Assembly (NCBI GenBank): GCA_964034945.1
Contig: OZ035960.1
Span: 19,579,487-19,643,486 of the forward strand
Source of the DNA: Chrysopilus asiliformis
Lineage: Eukaryota; Arthropoda; Insecta; Diptera; Rhagionidae
Direction of reading: 5' to 3'
DNA length: 64,000 nucleotides
Of this stretch, positions 24,050 to 35,603 are shown in pieces. Within the stretch, counting starts at the first letter, position 1, and each line of letters begins with the position of its first letter. The notes beneath the pieces are model-generated. The model was not told the origin of the DNA. It made no database searches and was given only the letters and a program-made list of their open reading frames with translations. Made by a program: the position numbers and the translations under genes.

Positions 24050-24580
24050 TCATATTGAAACAGAAAATTTTTCAACAGATTGTGACTGACGATAAAAAGC
24101 GAAGTTGTTTCAACAAATTTAATTATAAAAGCTAGAAAATTTCTGATCAATACGAAATCCATTTCAGGCATAATTGTGAGAATGTCCGTGCATTTGTCTG
24201 TCGGTCTGTCCGTTTTATGTATCATAACACGTTTGTGACATTTGCTTTTTCAACTTTTTTTACATTTGGACATCGTGTACCACGGGTGGTACACTAGCGA
24301 TTTGTTTTCTGGCGGTCGTGCGCCATCGGTGGTACACGGTGCGTGTTTTTATATTACTTCCACAAAAAAACTACCGCACTATTTACTCGCGCGGTTTTAA
24401 AAAAAACTGTACATGTACCACCAGTGGTACACGATATCACGAACGTGTTAAAAAACTCAAGAACGCGTTGACCTAGCGACTTGAAAGTTTTTGTGAATAA
24501 GTTTTACAAAAATCATAGTTTTCTATCAACTTTTGGAAAAAGTAACGGCATCTATACGTGTACCTCCCATACAGTTTCTT
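24050..24580 (+). repeat. Dispersed repeat family D, copy 2 (carries an insertion)
   Basis: It follows copy 1 (12240-12600): TTCTGATCAATACGAAATCC, the TTTCAGGCATAATTGTGAG block, TCTGTCGGTCTGTCCG, a GTTTTATGTATCATAA block, then after the insertion an AAAACTCAAGAACGCG block and an AAAATCATAGTTTTCTATCA block. The 220-bp interruption (24228-24447) is absent in copy 1. Confidence 0.65.
24228..24447. mobile_element. 220-bp TTAA-type MITE with internal GTACCAC palindromes
   Basis: The termini CACGTTTGTGA and TCACGAACGTG are inverted repeats with one mismatch. The right flank is TTAA (24448-24451) and the left flank is ATAA (24224-24227), while the empty site in family D copy 1 reads ATCTTAAATA, so a TTAA target is well supported and the left copy has one substitution. 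The interior holds three near-palindromes of the form GTACCACNNGTGGTACAC (near 24278, 24324 partial, and 24416). It is a piggyBac-like target and size without the usual CCC terminus. Confidence 0.75.
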
Positions 24581-25235
24581 TTAAGAAAATATCGTTTTGT
24601 GAAAATTTCTCGAAACGTATGCGCTTTTTGGAAAAAAGCAGTAAACAAATTTTAAAGGATATAAAGTATTCTACATTTTCTGATTTAACAGTTTTTTTTT
24701 GTATCTCCAACGATTCTCAACATATTTGAAAAAAAAAATCAGTTTTTTTGGAAATCTCTCGAAAACTATGCACTTTTATGAAAAATTTAAAGGAAGTAAA
24801 ATTTTCTACATTTTTAGCTTTAACGTTTTATGCGTATCTCTAGCGGTTTTCAAAACATTAAAAAAAAACAAGTTTCTTGAAAATTTCTAGTTTTTTTTTG
24901 AAAATTTTTCAAAAATTATGCAGAAATTAAATTTCCTGGATTTTTTTCCGTTAACGGTTTTGACGTATCTTTAACGGTTCTCGAGATATTTGAAAAAAAT
25001 ATTTTTTTTTGTATGTGGGAGGGGGGAAATAGTCGTTCAACTGGATTTGTAAAATCACATTCGAAACACATTTTGCCTCCTTATTTTCGTTACGACTCAC
25101 CGTTTTCGAGAAAATCGCAAAAAACTGTTTCGTTTGTATGGGGGAGCGGGAAAGAAGGGCTCGATTTTGCCCGTTCACTTAAAAAAACTGTTCTCACTCA
25201 CATAAGTATTTTCTTAAACCATTCCTGAAAAAACA
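24581..25235. repeat. Degenerate dispersed repeats (inferred relatives of families A and D)
   Basis: Repeated phrases such as GAAAATTTCTCGAAA, TTTTGACGTATCTTTAACGG and GTTTTCGAGAAAATCGCAAA occur at irregular 60-100 bp intervals. Near 25125-25180 a GTATGGGGGAGCGGGAAAGA block and a CGATTTTGCCCGTTCACTTA block match family A in reverse orientation. The boundaries are not visible and there is no coding frame. This is probably the decayed interior of larger elements. Confidence 0.4.
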
Positions 25236-26018
25236 CACACGACTTTAAAGCAACTCCAAAATTTCGGTACCCTTAATTTTATTGAATCAAAAATTTATTT
25301 CCACAAATCTGACATAGAAAGGTCTACAATATTACTTATTGTCTATATACAGTCTAAAATCATATATAATTTACGAATATTGTTTTTTACAACGTAAATT
25401 TTAAAAGCCACTTTGAGTATCAAAAATACGAAGAAAAAAAAATTAAATTTTCTTTGCTTTGATTGTAATTTAGCCTACATTACAAAATGCAAAAGAAAAA
25501 ATGACAAAAATCAAATAATATTTTCCTTTGACGACCGAGAAAATTCCCCGCATAGAAATAATTTGTTAAGATATTACAAACACAAAAAAAAATCCTGATA
25601 AAGTCAAGTATGTACTTTTATTTTGTTATGAAATTTTTTCGTCAACATTTTTTTTCGTCCTTTATTCTTTATCATCCTTCTTCTTTTCTACTCTATTTTA
25701 CCATTTTTTATGTATGCGAATTTGCTTTGAAAAGGGATCTTGTAGGGAAATAGACCATTTCTAACCAAGTACGGGTACAACAAAATACAGAGAAATGTTC
25801 CAAAGTTTCCGCTAGGAAAACTGACTTATGTTGTTAAAAACAATCGCAGTGGATTCTTTCTCCATCATTTTATATAGTATAACTAAAAGTAAAAGGTTTT
25901 ATTTTAGTCTGTTAAAATGTTTTGGTTTTCTAACAATTTGTTTAGTATAATCAAATATTCCAGTTTGTTTTTATACTGAAATGAGATTTGTTATATCTTT
26001 CAAGAGTTATCGATCATA
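25236..26018. other. AT-rich stretch, nothing recognised
   Basis: No gene, RNA or transposon end. Poly(A)/poly(T) runs and short chance frames only, up to the TA that flanks the mariner element. Confidence 0.3.
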
Positions 26019-26020
26019 TA

Positions 26021-26941
26021 CAGGGTGCGCCATCTGTTCCTCCGGTATGTAAACATTGAATAACTTCGCCATTTGTCAACCGATTTGCTTTCCTAGACAC
26101 GTTTTGGAAACGTCAAACCAGTACAATTTTAACCATGAACCGCTTCACACCGAAAGAACGCGCCGAAATAGTGACGATGTACATTGAAAATAGTCGTTCA
26201 ATTTTGGATGCAAGTTTTAATGACCGACGAGGCACATTTCACTCCCTCTGGCGGTGTTAATAAACAAAATTGCCGCATTTGGGCGACAGAAAATCCTCAC
26301 GAGATTCATGAAATACCATTGCATGATCGAAAAGTGACTGTTTGGGCCGGCGTGTGCGCAAAAACCATCATTGGGCCATTTTTCTTCAATGAAGGTGAAA
26401 CAGTTAATGGTAATCGATATCGGTGGATGTTGGCACATTTTGTGTGTCCGAAAATGCGTGAAAAAGGTCTGACTGACTTCTGGTTTCAGCAAGACGGGGC
26501 GCCATGCCACACAGCGGACCAAACAATACGGTTTTTGCAACAAAAATTCCCTAGACGTGTGATATCGAAAAGAGGCGATATTGACTGGCCACCAAGATCC
26601 CCTGATTTAACCCCCCCAGACTTCTTTTTGTGGGGTTATTTGAAGAGTAAAGTTTACGCCAGCAACCCGAAGACCATTGACGAGCTCAAGACCAATATTC
26701 GTGCCGAAATAGCTGCCATACCGACGGAGATGCTCGAAGAAGTGATGGAAAATGCCCGAAAAAGAGCACAGTTTGCGGTGGCCAATAAAGGTGGTCATTT
26801 GATCGATGTTGTTTTCAAAAAGTAGTCCACATAAATTGTAAAGGATTGAACTAAATAAAAAAACACCATTTTTTGCAATCTATTGTTTCTTTAAAAAGTT
26901 ATTCAACATTCTCATACCGGAGGAACAGATGGCGCACCCTG
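26021..26941 (+). mobile_element. rosa-like (DD41D) mariner element, internally deleted
   Basis: The outer inverted repeats are 29 bp and perfect, beginning CAGGGTGCGCCATCTGTTCC (26021-26049 and 26913-26941). After a 7-bp mismatched stretch a further 10 bp match (TGAATAACTT, 26057-26066, and its inverse). TA lies on both sides (26019-26020, 26942-26943), the mariner target. An AATAAA at about 26854 follows the transposase stop. At 921 bp the element is shorter than a typical full mariner, because part of the transposase is missing. Perfect termini with intact flanks suggest it moved after, or not long before, the deletion. Confidence 0.93.
26135..26825 (+). pseudogene. Mariner transposase remnant: catalytic core kept, N-terminus deleted
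   Basis: The likely original start at 26135 encodes MNRFTPKERAEIVTMY, then the frame runs into a stop near 26265. From about 26200 a different frame continues to the stop at 26823-26825 and encodes a complete RNase H-like catalytic core. Counting from 26184 as codon 1 (TTG there; not a real start), the motifs are TDEAHF with D15, QQDGAPCHT with D104, and PRSPDLTPPDFFLWG with D146. The 41 residues between D104 and D146 define the DD41D class, known from the rosa mariner of fruit flies. The helix-turn-helix DNA-binding region that should lie between the start and TDEAHF is gone, by inference about 110-130 codons, with a frame change. It cannot encode a functional transposase, but the end of the frame is intact. 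No host gene context. Confidence 0.9.
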
Positions 26942-26943
26942 TA

Positions 26944-28339
26944 TGTTTTTAAAAACGGATAAAGACTTCATTGTTTTAAAAAAAAAAATCTGGCGTTCAT
27001 TTATAATTTACAATCTGCAAGCAATTAAAACTAACAAATGATTTACAAAGCTTTTGCTCCAGCGTTATGTTTTTACGGTAATCGCAACAATTTTGTTTCA
27101 TATGGAAAATTTCTAGCAAAACTATGTAAACCAAGCACTTTCTTCATTTCTAATAGCATAGTGCATGGTACGTATCTGCTACTCTGTTGGATATACTTCT
27201 CATACGCATAAAATTCTAATAGGGCGAATATGTTTATTGATGTACCCAACCATTTTCGAGAAAAACATAAAAAAAACATGAAAAAACGTGATGGAGTAGG
27301 AAAGGATGGTCTGAAAAGGAAAAATAAACTTTACGTATTTTATGAACATACAGTAAAGAGTATTTTCATGAAATGTAATTTGTTTATACGAGTACTTGCA
27401 GACAGTGAAACTTTTTCCGGTGTCAGTACGAAGCCCGTAATGCTTGTCTCATTACCGTTGTTAAATTTAAAAATAAAAATAAAAAAATCAGAATAAATTA
27501 CTTCAGCTCCATTCAACTTACTTTATCGAAAGTAGATAGTTACTGCTTGGTGTGGAACATCATCGCTAGACGACCTATTCTGTGGATGGGGCATAACGAA
27601 AAACCTTACAAATGTTGCAATTTATTCCTGGTTCGGAATCCATGGAAAACTGCAGGTGCGCGCAGAAAATACGAAAAATTGTGACAAAATCTCAAATAAC
27701 TAGGCGCAAAAATCTTCTTTATTACCATTTCTATCTTTAAATTCTATAATTATGCAGGATAAGAACAAAAGTAAATCGAAAAAATATTACATCATGCATA
27801 TTGGTTAGCGTGGAAATAAAATTTACATTTAATTAAAAATAATTATATGCATGTTCAAAAGTTTAATGAAGAAAAAGTCTTGAAAACATTTGCAATCATA
27901 AAGTCTATCTTGGGCATGAATTTTATGTGTAGGATCAGAATTTATTTCCAAAAGATTCCCCCAACTTCTTCTTTTGAATTAAAAATACTTCTTATGTTTT
28001 TTATTTTTTTTAAGGTGAATAATTTTCCTTTTTAAAACCTTGACATTTTCGAGAAAAATCATTTTCTTTGAACAAGAAAATTAATAAATAAATGGTTATA
28101 AAAATTTTCGCCAGTTTTTTTTTAAACTTGCTGATATATAAAATTAGTGTCAAAAATACTTTTTTACTTTTCTTACATTTAAGAAAGGTATAAAAATTAC
28201 TTGAAAAATCGAAAACATACTGACACCCCGCACGTCCCTGGTTCAGTTCTACGATCGATTCAATTCTACGAGTCCGCAAAATGTCAGTGTGTATTAGTGG
28301 GCATGCATGTGTGAGGGTAGGTACATATGTGTGTAACAA
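26944..28339. other. AT-rich stretch, nothing recognised
   Basis: No gene, RNA or clear repeat boundary. A short GC-richer block near 28224-28330 (CACCCCGCACGTCCC, then GTGTATTAGTGGGCATGC) precedes the repeat at 28340 and may belong to it. Confidence 0.3.
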
Positions 28340-28700
28340 AACTTTGTAAGATCACTTTCTACCAGTAAAGCTGAACCGATTTTGATGTGGTTTTTTTTGC
28401 ATTTGAAAGCTATTATCGTCCTATAGAATGCTATTGACTACGATTTTCAAAAATTCCAATTCGAGTCATGCAATCCAATTGCATTCATAAAAATTGTCTC
28501 CCTGGGATTTTGATGTGTGAGAAAGTTATATAGAATGATTTTCTAAACACTTTGTCTACAAATTTTTGGAAAAAATTAACGGCTTTCGGGAAAATTCGAA
28601 AAAAAATGTTCACCTGTATGGGGGGAGTTTAATTTTCCTCATTTTCGGGAGGGCTTAAACTTTTGGTAGATACCATTTTCTGTGTAATAGTTCAACTTTC
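28340..28700. repeat. Diffuse dispersed repeat with AACCGATTTTGATGTGG-type phrase
   Basis: The phrases AAGCTGAACCGATTTTGATG and TTTCGGGAAAATTCGAAAAA, followed by a CCTGTATGGGGGGAGTTTAA block, resemble the interior of families A and C. Similar phrases precede or follow the CTGT microsatellites elsewhere. No ends are visible, so this is a fragment. Confidence 0.4.
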
Positions 28701-29488
28701 TACCTCAAATTGTTCAAGTACCTTTGCATGGCAAATCTTAATTATTTAATTGTCTCGACCTCTTTTTAATATATTCTTCTTTGAATAATTGCAAGCTACA
28801 GGTCAAATAGAAAATAGCCCTAACTGTTTATCATACGAGGTTTAATTATCGTAAAAAGGCATCATTTCATCGCTAGGTAGATAAAGCTATATTTTATTTA
28901 AATCTTCTGTAATTTTCTTTTAACAAAATCAAACTTGATGTTTACCACAAAACTTCCAAACAGCCATTTCCCACTAAAGAACCATCAGGATGAAAAACTA
29001 TTCTACCTTTCATCATATTTTGAAAAATTACCCCTGTTTCGAGGGCAAAAAAGTCCCTGACCCCCAATCCCAGTTTATTGACATAAACCTTCCAATGAAT
29101 AATCGATTGATCGTATTAGCCTCCTATATTTTCCGAAAAAAAGCAATAGACGTAAATCGGAAATGCCACGAATTTGTCATTTATTGCTATCCCTATTCAT
29201 TATTTATTATTTTCATAAATCAAGTGAACGCCTCCTCTGCGGTGACAAAACATCCTCAAAAATTGATTGATCTCCACTTTGTCTTATGAATCTCACAGCC
29301 AAATTATACAATTTAGCCTATAATTTTCTTTAAAAGTCGATACTCGAAAAACTTCCCTCGTGTCACATGTCGGCCTTATTAGCTACTAAGAATTGATAAA
29401 TAAATTAAAAATGATCGTCTCAATCAACACACATTTGTCCACGACATTTGAAATATTGATTGCCAATAAGGGGCTGTCCATAAAATAC

Positions 29489-29679
29489 GTTACACTTTAA
29501 GTGGCTGTTTAGATTAAGTTGATTCAGGCGCCTGGCCATGAACGAAACTGTCAAAATACAGGCAAGACGAGGAGGTGGGGATGTCCCCCACTTCCTCGTC
29601 TTGCCTGTATTTTGACAGTTTCGTTCATGGCCAGGCGCCTGGATCAACCGTGTGTAAACAGCCACTAAGGTAGTGTAAC
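29489..29679. mobile_element. Fold-back MITE, PIF-like
   Basis: The two arms are almost fully complementary from the outer GTTACACT/AGTGTAAC through GTGGCTGTTTA and a long stretch including AGGCGCCTGGCCATGAACG to a central GTGGGG/CCCCCAC, leaving a loop of a few bases (about 29580-29584). TAA lies immediately outside GTGGCTG at 29498-29500 and 29666-29668, which fits a 3-bp PIF/Harbinger target and a 165-bp element, but weaker pairing continues outside it, so the true ends may be 29489-29679. No coding capacity. The left side lies beside GGGGCTGTCCATAAAATACG, which resembles a common insect MITE end. Confidence 0.75.
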
Positions 29680-29689
29680 TCTGGGGTAC

Positions 29690-31699
29690 TCCACTCAAAA
29701 AATCCCGAAAAAGCGGTGCGAATAAGAGCTGGGGGAGGGGGAAAGGATGGGTTCAAAGGCTGAAAATTAGCATGACGTATTCACAGATGCAAATATTTAG
29801 AAACACATAAAAACAAAAATCCCTATTTTTTTTTTGATTTTCCAAATTTTCGATTAGATTTGCGAAAAACTAAAATAGTGATTCTTAAGTTAAAAAATCA
29901 ATAAAATACTTAAAAGGAAGAAAAATTCTACAAAAGTTTTGTTCATTAAAAAAAATCTTGTTGGGCGATTTTTTATGTCAATATCAAACCGACATTTTTT
30001 ATGTCAATATCAAAGATATTGAATTTTAGGTATTTTTTACATCGCTGATTCTGAGTCGAACTGCTTTCGCCAGATTCATTGTACAAACTTGGAGATACCA
30101 AAAAGAAAATATTTTTGATACCAAAAAAGTTGCTTAAAAGATTTTCTTTTTCGAATCTCCAGAAATAGAGTGAATTCAAGTCCAATTTAGAATCAAAATA
30201 TGATTAAAAATACTACCCCAAAATTTTTAATTATATTTTATGCATGTGGTGTTATACTTGATGAAGTTTTGTGGAACATTTCACAAATAAATAAAATAAA
30301 GCAAAAATAAATATAAAACGAAATCATTTCTTTCGGTTTTCGTTACGTTTTTCGGTATTGTAACAGAATTAATTTCCTATAAATTTATAACGCAATTTTG
30401 AGGAAAAAACCGGAAAATCGTTATTTCCTTACGTTACGATAACGTTTCTCATCTCTGGTATTCAGTGTTAAAAACACCAAAAACCATTAGTATTTAATTT
30501 TTTTCGTGATTTTTTTATAAATCACTTTGGATGCCAAAAAAATATGTAGGATTTTTTTTCTTTCTCGGTATAGACATTAACGTCTTAAATGTGTGTTGTA
30601 GAATTTTATTGATTTTATAACAATGTTGATATAAATTCCGACGTCACAGTAGCACGCACTCAGTCATATCTGGCCAAAAGACAAATTTAAAAAATGATGA
30701 AAGCACGCCAAAGCCAATTTCTTAATTAAACGAATATCCTTGATGAACCCTTTTTACCAGAACCAGAATAAAATTTTCGTTTATTCAAGAGTTATTGCTG
30801 TCTCAAAGTTATCTTTAATACAAATGTGTGACATTTTCAATATCGTAGACGGAGGGTTAATGGATTTCGGTCTATGTCTCGAATTTTTGTTTGGTTATCT
30901 TTTTGACAAATTCCTTATTGATATCCTTAATCCTTCAATTCCATTGAAAGCGAGAAAAGGGTCTCTTTAATATTTTATCAAATCAATTTATTGTCTTGAA
31001 AATAAATTCACTGAATTATGCATGACTGGCTTTCCTTAAGGATTTCATGAACATTTCAGTTAGTTTATATACCACCTTCAAAAACTATATTCTTAAGGAA
31101 AATTCCGTCTTAAATAGATTTCTATGTCTTTTTTTCCAATATTTTGATATATTTTCTATATCCGCATGTATGTGCGCGTTGATGTAAATTTTTAATGTGT
31201 ATGTTATTAACTATGCATAAGGATATTTTGTTGATTTTCTATAGTGGAAAAGTGGAAGGGACCCGAGGAATTTCTATGAATTTCCAACACTGACATAAGA
31301 TCCCTTGCGTGTAAAGGCTGAAATCTGATAAGAGTTCATAGTCATATATCCAGCACCTTTGAATTGTCGGACGACTAAGTTTAATTTCCTAGCCCCTCCG
31401 GCACGCTTCGGAGTTTTTCCTTTTATGTCCATTTAAAAAAAACGACATTTCAACGAATGTTTAGTGTTGGCCTAACAAAACTTTAACAAATAAAACAATT
31501 TCATATTGAAAGTTATGTCTACGTTGAACACGAGGAAAATTGAAACAAAAATATGCTAAAATAGTTTTCTGTGAATTGTGTCATCAATTTCAAGTAAGAT
31601 TGATGACTTACTTTTTTTACCTCTTTAATAGAAATTCTGCACAGTGCGGTGCTTTAATTATTTTTTTTGAGTAATGAAGTTTTTGAATAAACATTTATA
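29690..31699. other. AT-rich stretch, nothing firm
   Basis: No gene supported. The interval 30330-30450 has repeated TTACGTTACGATAACG-like words similar to those at 36560-36690 (ATTACGG, CGTAACGTAACG), which may mark a degenerate shared repeat. The 76-codon frame at 30740-30970 has no recognisable domain. Confidence 0.3.
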
Positions 31700-32160
31700 T
31701 GTTAGGCTCCATGTACACTTGCGATTTTTCCTTGAATTTCTCGACGAATTTTATTTAAAATTTATTCAGCGAATCTTATTAATCTACCGTAGAATAAACT
31801 CATTTAGCAAAAGTTGTCAAATTTGAATTTATTCCGGCGGTTTTGTATGAAAAATTCTAGTTTGGGCGTTTTTCAGAAATAAATTTCAGAACTTTGTGTC
31901 GTAGTATACATGGTCGTGCAATATGAATTTAGTGTCGGAGAATAAAATTCGCGGAATAAGTGTCAGATGTAAACGACGTCTAAGGAAACATTTTTGGAGA
32001 ACTGAAAAAAAAAGATTCTAACAGAAACGTTTTTTTTTTTAAACTAAACAGAAATTTATAAAGATACACAAGTTTTAAAACAATCTAAGAATTTTTTCAT
32101 ATAAAACCCACCGAATAAATTCAAATTTTGACAACTTTTGCTAAGTGATGTTTTTCTACA

Positions 32161-33810
32161 ACTAGCTTGCATACCCGTCGTTGCCGGGTTAAGTTTTTTG
32201 TATAAGTTTTAGAATACGAAGAACACCGGAAAGAACTTAAAAACTTTTGAGAAAAATCTTCTCCTTGCAGGACTCTGCGTTGCGAATTAGTCTAACACCA
32301 GATTCAGCGACCCCGAAAACCCTCTAATGCCATTTTTCCCAGAAAAAATGGGAAAAAGGATATTTGCGCTATCCTTACAGGACCTTTCGTTTCTAACTTC
32401 GAAAATCTAACACCAGATTCATGAACAGGGACCCCGAAAACCTCCAAATGAAACTTTTCAGCCTCCTATTGAGCAGGACTCATGGCGAAAATCACGGTTT
32501 AAAAACACCCAAAGCCCCTTTACACCCCTTTAACCCCCTTAGCGGTAAAATTTTGGAAAACCCCGTCTTAGTTAGCGCCTACGTGATAGTTGGGACATAC
32601 TGTGAAAGTTTCAAGTTTCTAGCTTCAGGGTTTTGGCCTGGGCATTGATGAGTCAGTCTGTCAGTCAATCAGTCAGTCAATCAGTCAGTCAATCAGTCAG
32701 TCAATCAGTCAGTCAATCAGTCAGTCAATCAGTCAGTCAATCAGTCAGTCAATCAGTCAGTCAATCAGTCAGTCAATCAGTCAGTCAATCAGTCAGTCAG
32801 TCAGTCAGTCAATCAGTCAGTCAATCAGTCAGTCAATCAGTCAGTCAATCAGTCAGTCAATCAGTCAGTCAATCAGTCAGTCAATCAGTCAGTCAATCAG
32901 TCAGTCAATCAGTCAGTCAATCAGTCAGTCAATCAGTCAGTCAATCAGTCAGTCAATCAGTCAGTCAATCAGTCAGTCAATCAGTCAGTCAATCAGTCAG
33001 TCAATCAGTCAGTCAATCAGTCAGTCAATCAGTCCGTCAATCAGTCAGTCAATCAGTCAGTCAATCAGTCAGTCAATCAGTCAGTCAATCAGTCAGTCAA
33101 TCAGTCAGTCAATCAGTCAGTCAATCAGTCAGTCAGTCAGTCAGTCAATCAGTCAGTCAATCAGTTAGTCAATCAGTCAGTCAATTAGTCAGTCAATCAG
33201 TCAGACAATCAGTCAGTCAATCAGTCCGTCAATCAGTCAGTCAATCAGTCAGTCAATCAGTCAGTCAATCAGTCAGTCAATCAGTCAATCAATCAGACAG
33301 TCAATCAGTCAGTCAATCAGTCAGTCAATCAGTCAGTCAATCAGTCAGTCAATCAGTCAGTCAATCAGTCAGACAATCAGTCAGTCAATCAGTCCGTCAA
33401 TCAGTCAGTCAATCAGTCAGTCAATCAGTCAGTCAATCAGTCAGTCAATCAGTCAGTCAATCAGTCAGTCAATCAGTCAGTCAATCAGTCAGTCAATCAG
33501 TCAGTCAATCAGTCCGTCAATCAGTCAGTCAATCAGTCAGTCAATCAGTCAGTCAATCAGTCAGTCAATCAGTCAGTCAATCAGTCAATCAATCAGACAG
33601 TCAATCAGTCAGTCAATCAGTCAGTCAATCAGTCAGTCAATCAGTCAGTCAATCAGTCCGTCAATCAGTCAGTCAATCAGTCAGTCAATCAGTCAGTCAA
33701 TCAGTCAGTCAATCAGTCAGTCAATCAGTCAGTCAATCAGTCAGTCAATCAGTCAGTCAATCAGTCAGTCAATCAGTCAGATTAAAAGATTTTATATTAT
33801 ATAGATAGAT
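32161..33810 (+). repeat. Dispersed repeat containing a 12-bp minisatellite
   Basis: The left edge, ACTAGCTTGCATACCCGTCG followed by TTGCCGGGTTAAG, is shared with 61611-61640. The body has repeated CCAGATTCA and GACCCCGAAAACC segments and a CAAGTTTCTAGCTTCAGGGT block just before the array. After the array come TTTTATATTATATAGATAGA and the right edge. Repeats with this architecture are widespread in insects, but their class is not evident here because no coding part or duplicated target was found. Confidence 0.55.
32650..33780 (+). repeat. (TCAGTCAGTCAA)n minisatellite, about 94 units
   Basis: Near-perfect 12-bp units fill 1.13 kb. Because 12 is divisible by three and no plus-strand frame of the unit has a stop, the array gives a 391-codon SVSQ frame (32633-33808); the other two plus frames are open too, which argues against coding. 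Variant units (CCGT, GACA, CAATCAATCAGACAG) recur: the CAATCAATCAGACAG variant is 300 bp apart (about 33286 and 33586), and the GACA-CCGT pair is 168 bp apart (33201 and 33369), both multiples of 12. These mark internal duplications. Confidence 0.95.
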
Positions 33811-34194
33811 GAATCAAAATTGCGAAACAAATACTGAATAAAATCCGCGGAGAAATTCAAGAAAAAATCATAAGTAATAAACGAGCCTCAGGCCCGTTTG
33901 CGTGTTCTACTTTTAAAATTTCTTCGGAAATGTACAAAAAGCGATTTATTTAATAGAAATTTTGACTACTTGACGAATTTATCCCGCAGTTTTATTCTGG
34001 AAAATATGATTTTTTTTTCCTGATCTCATCAACTTTATTCAAACACGACTTGAATTTTTTCATAGAAAATTCCCAAAATAAATTGAAATTATGTGAATTT
34101 TTGTTGAGTAAATAGATTTCGCGAAATAAATTCTGAATAAACTTTCTGGGAATAATTCAAGAAATAATCGCAGGTGTAAACTGAAATTGTTTAA

Positions 34195-35600
34195 TTTAAT
34201 TTAGAATTTGACCTTTTTTCTTGAGAATATCTTTATTTTAGTGACAATGTACAATCTTTTGTTTGAAAATGAATTAAAACTTTATAATAATTCTTAGAAA
34301 CAATACAATAAAAATCAAGATATATAAATCCTACTCTCTGAAGCATTACTTTATTTCTTACTGATACTTTTTACATTCTTCTTAAAAGTGATTTGTTTCT
34401 GGACAAAAATCCGTATGAAAGTTTTTTTTTTTTTGTAACAGAACTGTGAAAATTTTCTTAGAATTTTCATTAAAAATGCATCAAAGATGTTTTACCGTTG
34501 TTACACAAAAGCTTAAATTTAAATTAAAATTCAAGAGAAGGACGAGCCAATTTAAACAGCTAAACTTTCTAGTAATTACAATTCGTTTTCTTTTTGTCTT
34601 CGGAAAAACTTTTTACAAAATGATCAAGTTTCATGTATTTTGGAATGATGAAGGATGAATTTCCTCGCAGTTCTACAAATTGCTGTCTTCATTACGTCCA
34701 TTGACAGAATTTAATGACATCGATTATGTAAGAAAATAATTTTCTAATTATTAGTTATGGAAAAATGGATGTTTTTATCAAGATAGAAATTAGTGTAAAA
34801 TCCGATTTTTTCGCTATTCTAACCGACAGAATGGGAATTTATTTTAATGCAGCAATTCCAAGAATAAAATCTTTGACATTAATATAAAAAAATATTTCTC
34901 TTTGTGTGTATCTCATGAAAATTCAGTTAATAATTCATAACCAGTTCAGAGTAGATAAATTTCAGGATTTCTCAAACACATGCCTAGGTGGCAGAAGGAA
35001 ATCCAATGAACAGAAGCCAAAGATGGAAAATTTCGTCCCATTCTATGCATCAGCCGAAACAAAATTTTATGTATAATGTATGCTAATTACATCAGAAATT
35101 TTAATTTTTAGAATATTTACATCGTTGGCATGGAATTCAGTAAATTTTCATTAAGCATGGAACGGGAACCGTCGTTTACCAAAATTGCTGTACCGTAAGA
35201 CGAATTAATGACAGAATATTTGATTTTATAATTTCAAATGTTTTCTAGATATTTCTTGTCTTAATGTAGTGTACATGGCAGTGTACATAGGTTTCGAACT
35301 CTATAAGACGGCATAGAGAAAATTATTTTACATTATAAAGAAAGTGTATAGAACTGGTTAAATGATAAACTGATGGAAAATTTTCCATTCAAATGGTTTA
35401 CAATTTGGATTAAAATTGAATTTTAAAACATCAGTTTGTGAAAGAAATTTACCAGCTTCAGAAACTTTTGTAACAAGAATTTTATTTATGCACATTAAAT
35501 TTAAATGGTATCTCGGAAATATTTTTAACACAAAAATACACGATAATATCAGAAATACGGCACTGAAGGGAATAATAAATACGAATGAGTATTCAAAGCG
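34195..35600. other. AT-rich stretch, nothing recognised
   Basis: No gene, RNA or repeat boundary. Open frames of at most 70 codons without domains. It ends at the TTA target of the MITE at 35604. Confidence 0.3.
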
Positions 35601-35603
35601 TTA

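Larger units (their letters stand above)
31700..34190. repeat. Inverted-repeat-rich family, interrupted by the 32161-33810 repeat
   Basis: Blocks with TTGCGATTTTTCCTTGAATT and TTTATTCAGCGAATC at 31720-31780 occur inverted near 34110-34180 (ATTTCGCGAAATAAATTC, GGAATAATTCAAGAAATAAT) and again near 33830-33870. The mirrored layout on either side of 32161-33810 suggests that this repeat inserted into an older TIR-containing element, or between two copies of one. Divergence is high and the ends are not defined. Confidence 0.4.

Noticed and set aside
32633..33808. 391-codon SVSQ-repeat protein
   Set aside because: All three plus-strand frames of the 12-bp unit are open, codon use is fixed by the repeat, and the start lies in non-coding repeat sequence. 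It is a minisatellite.
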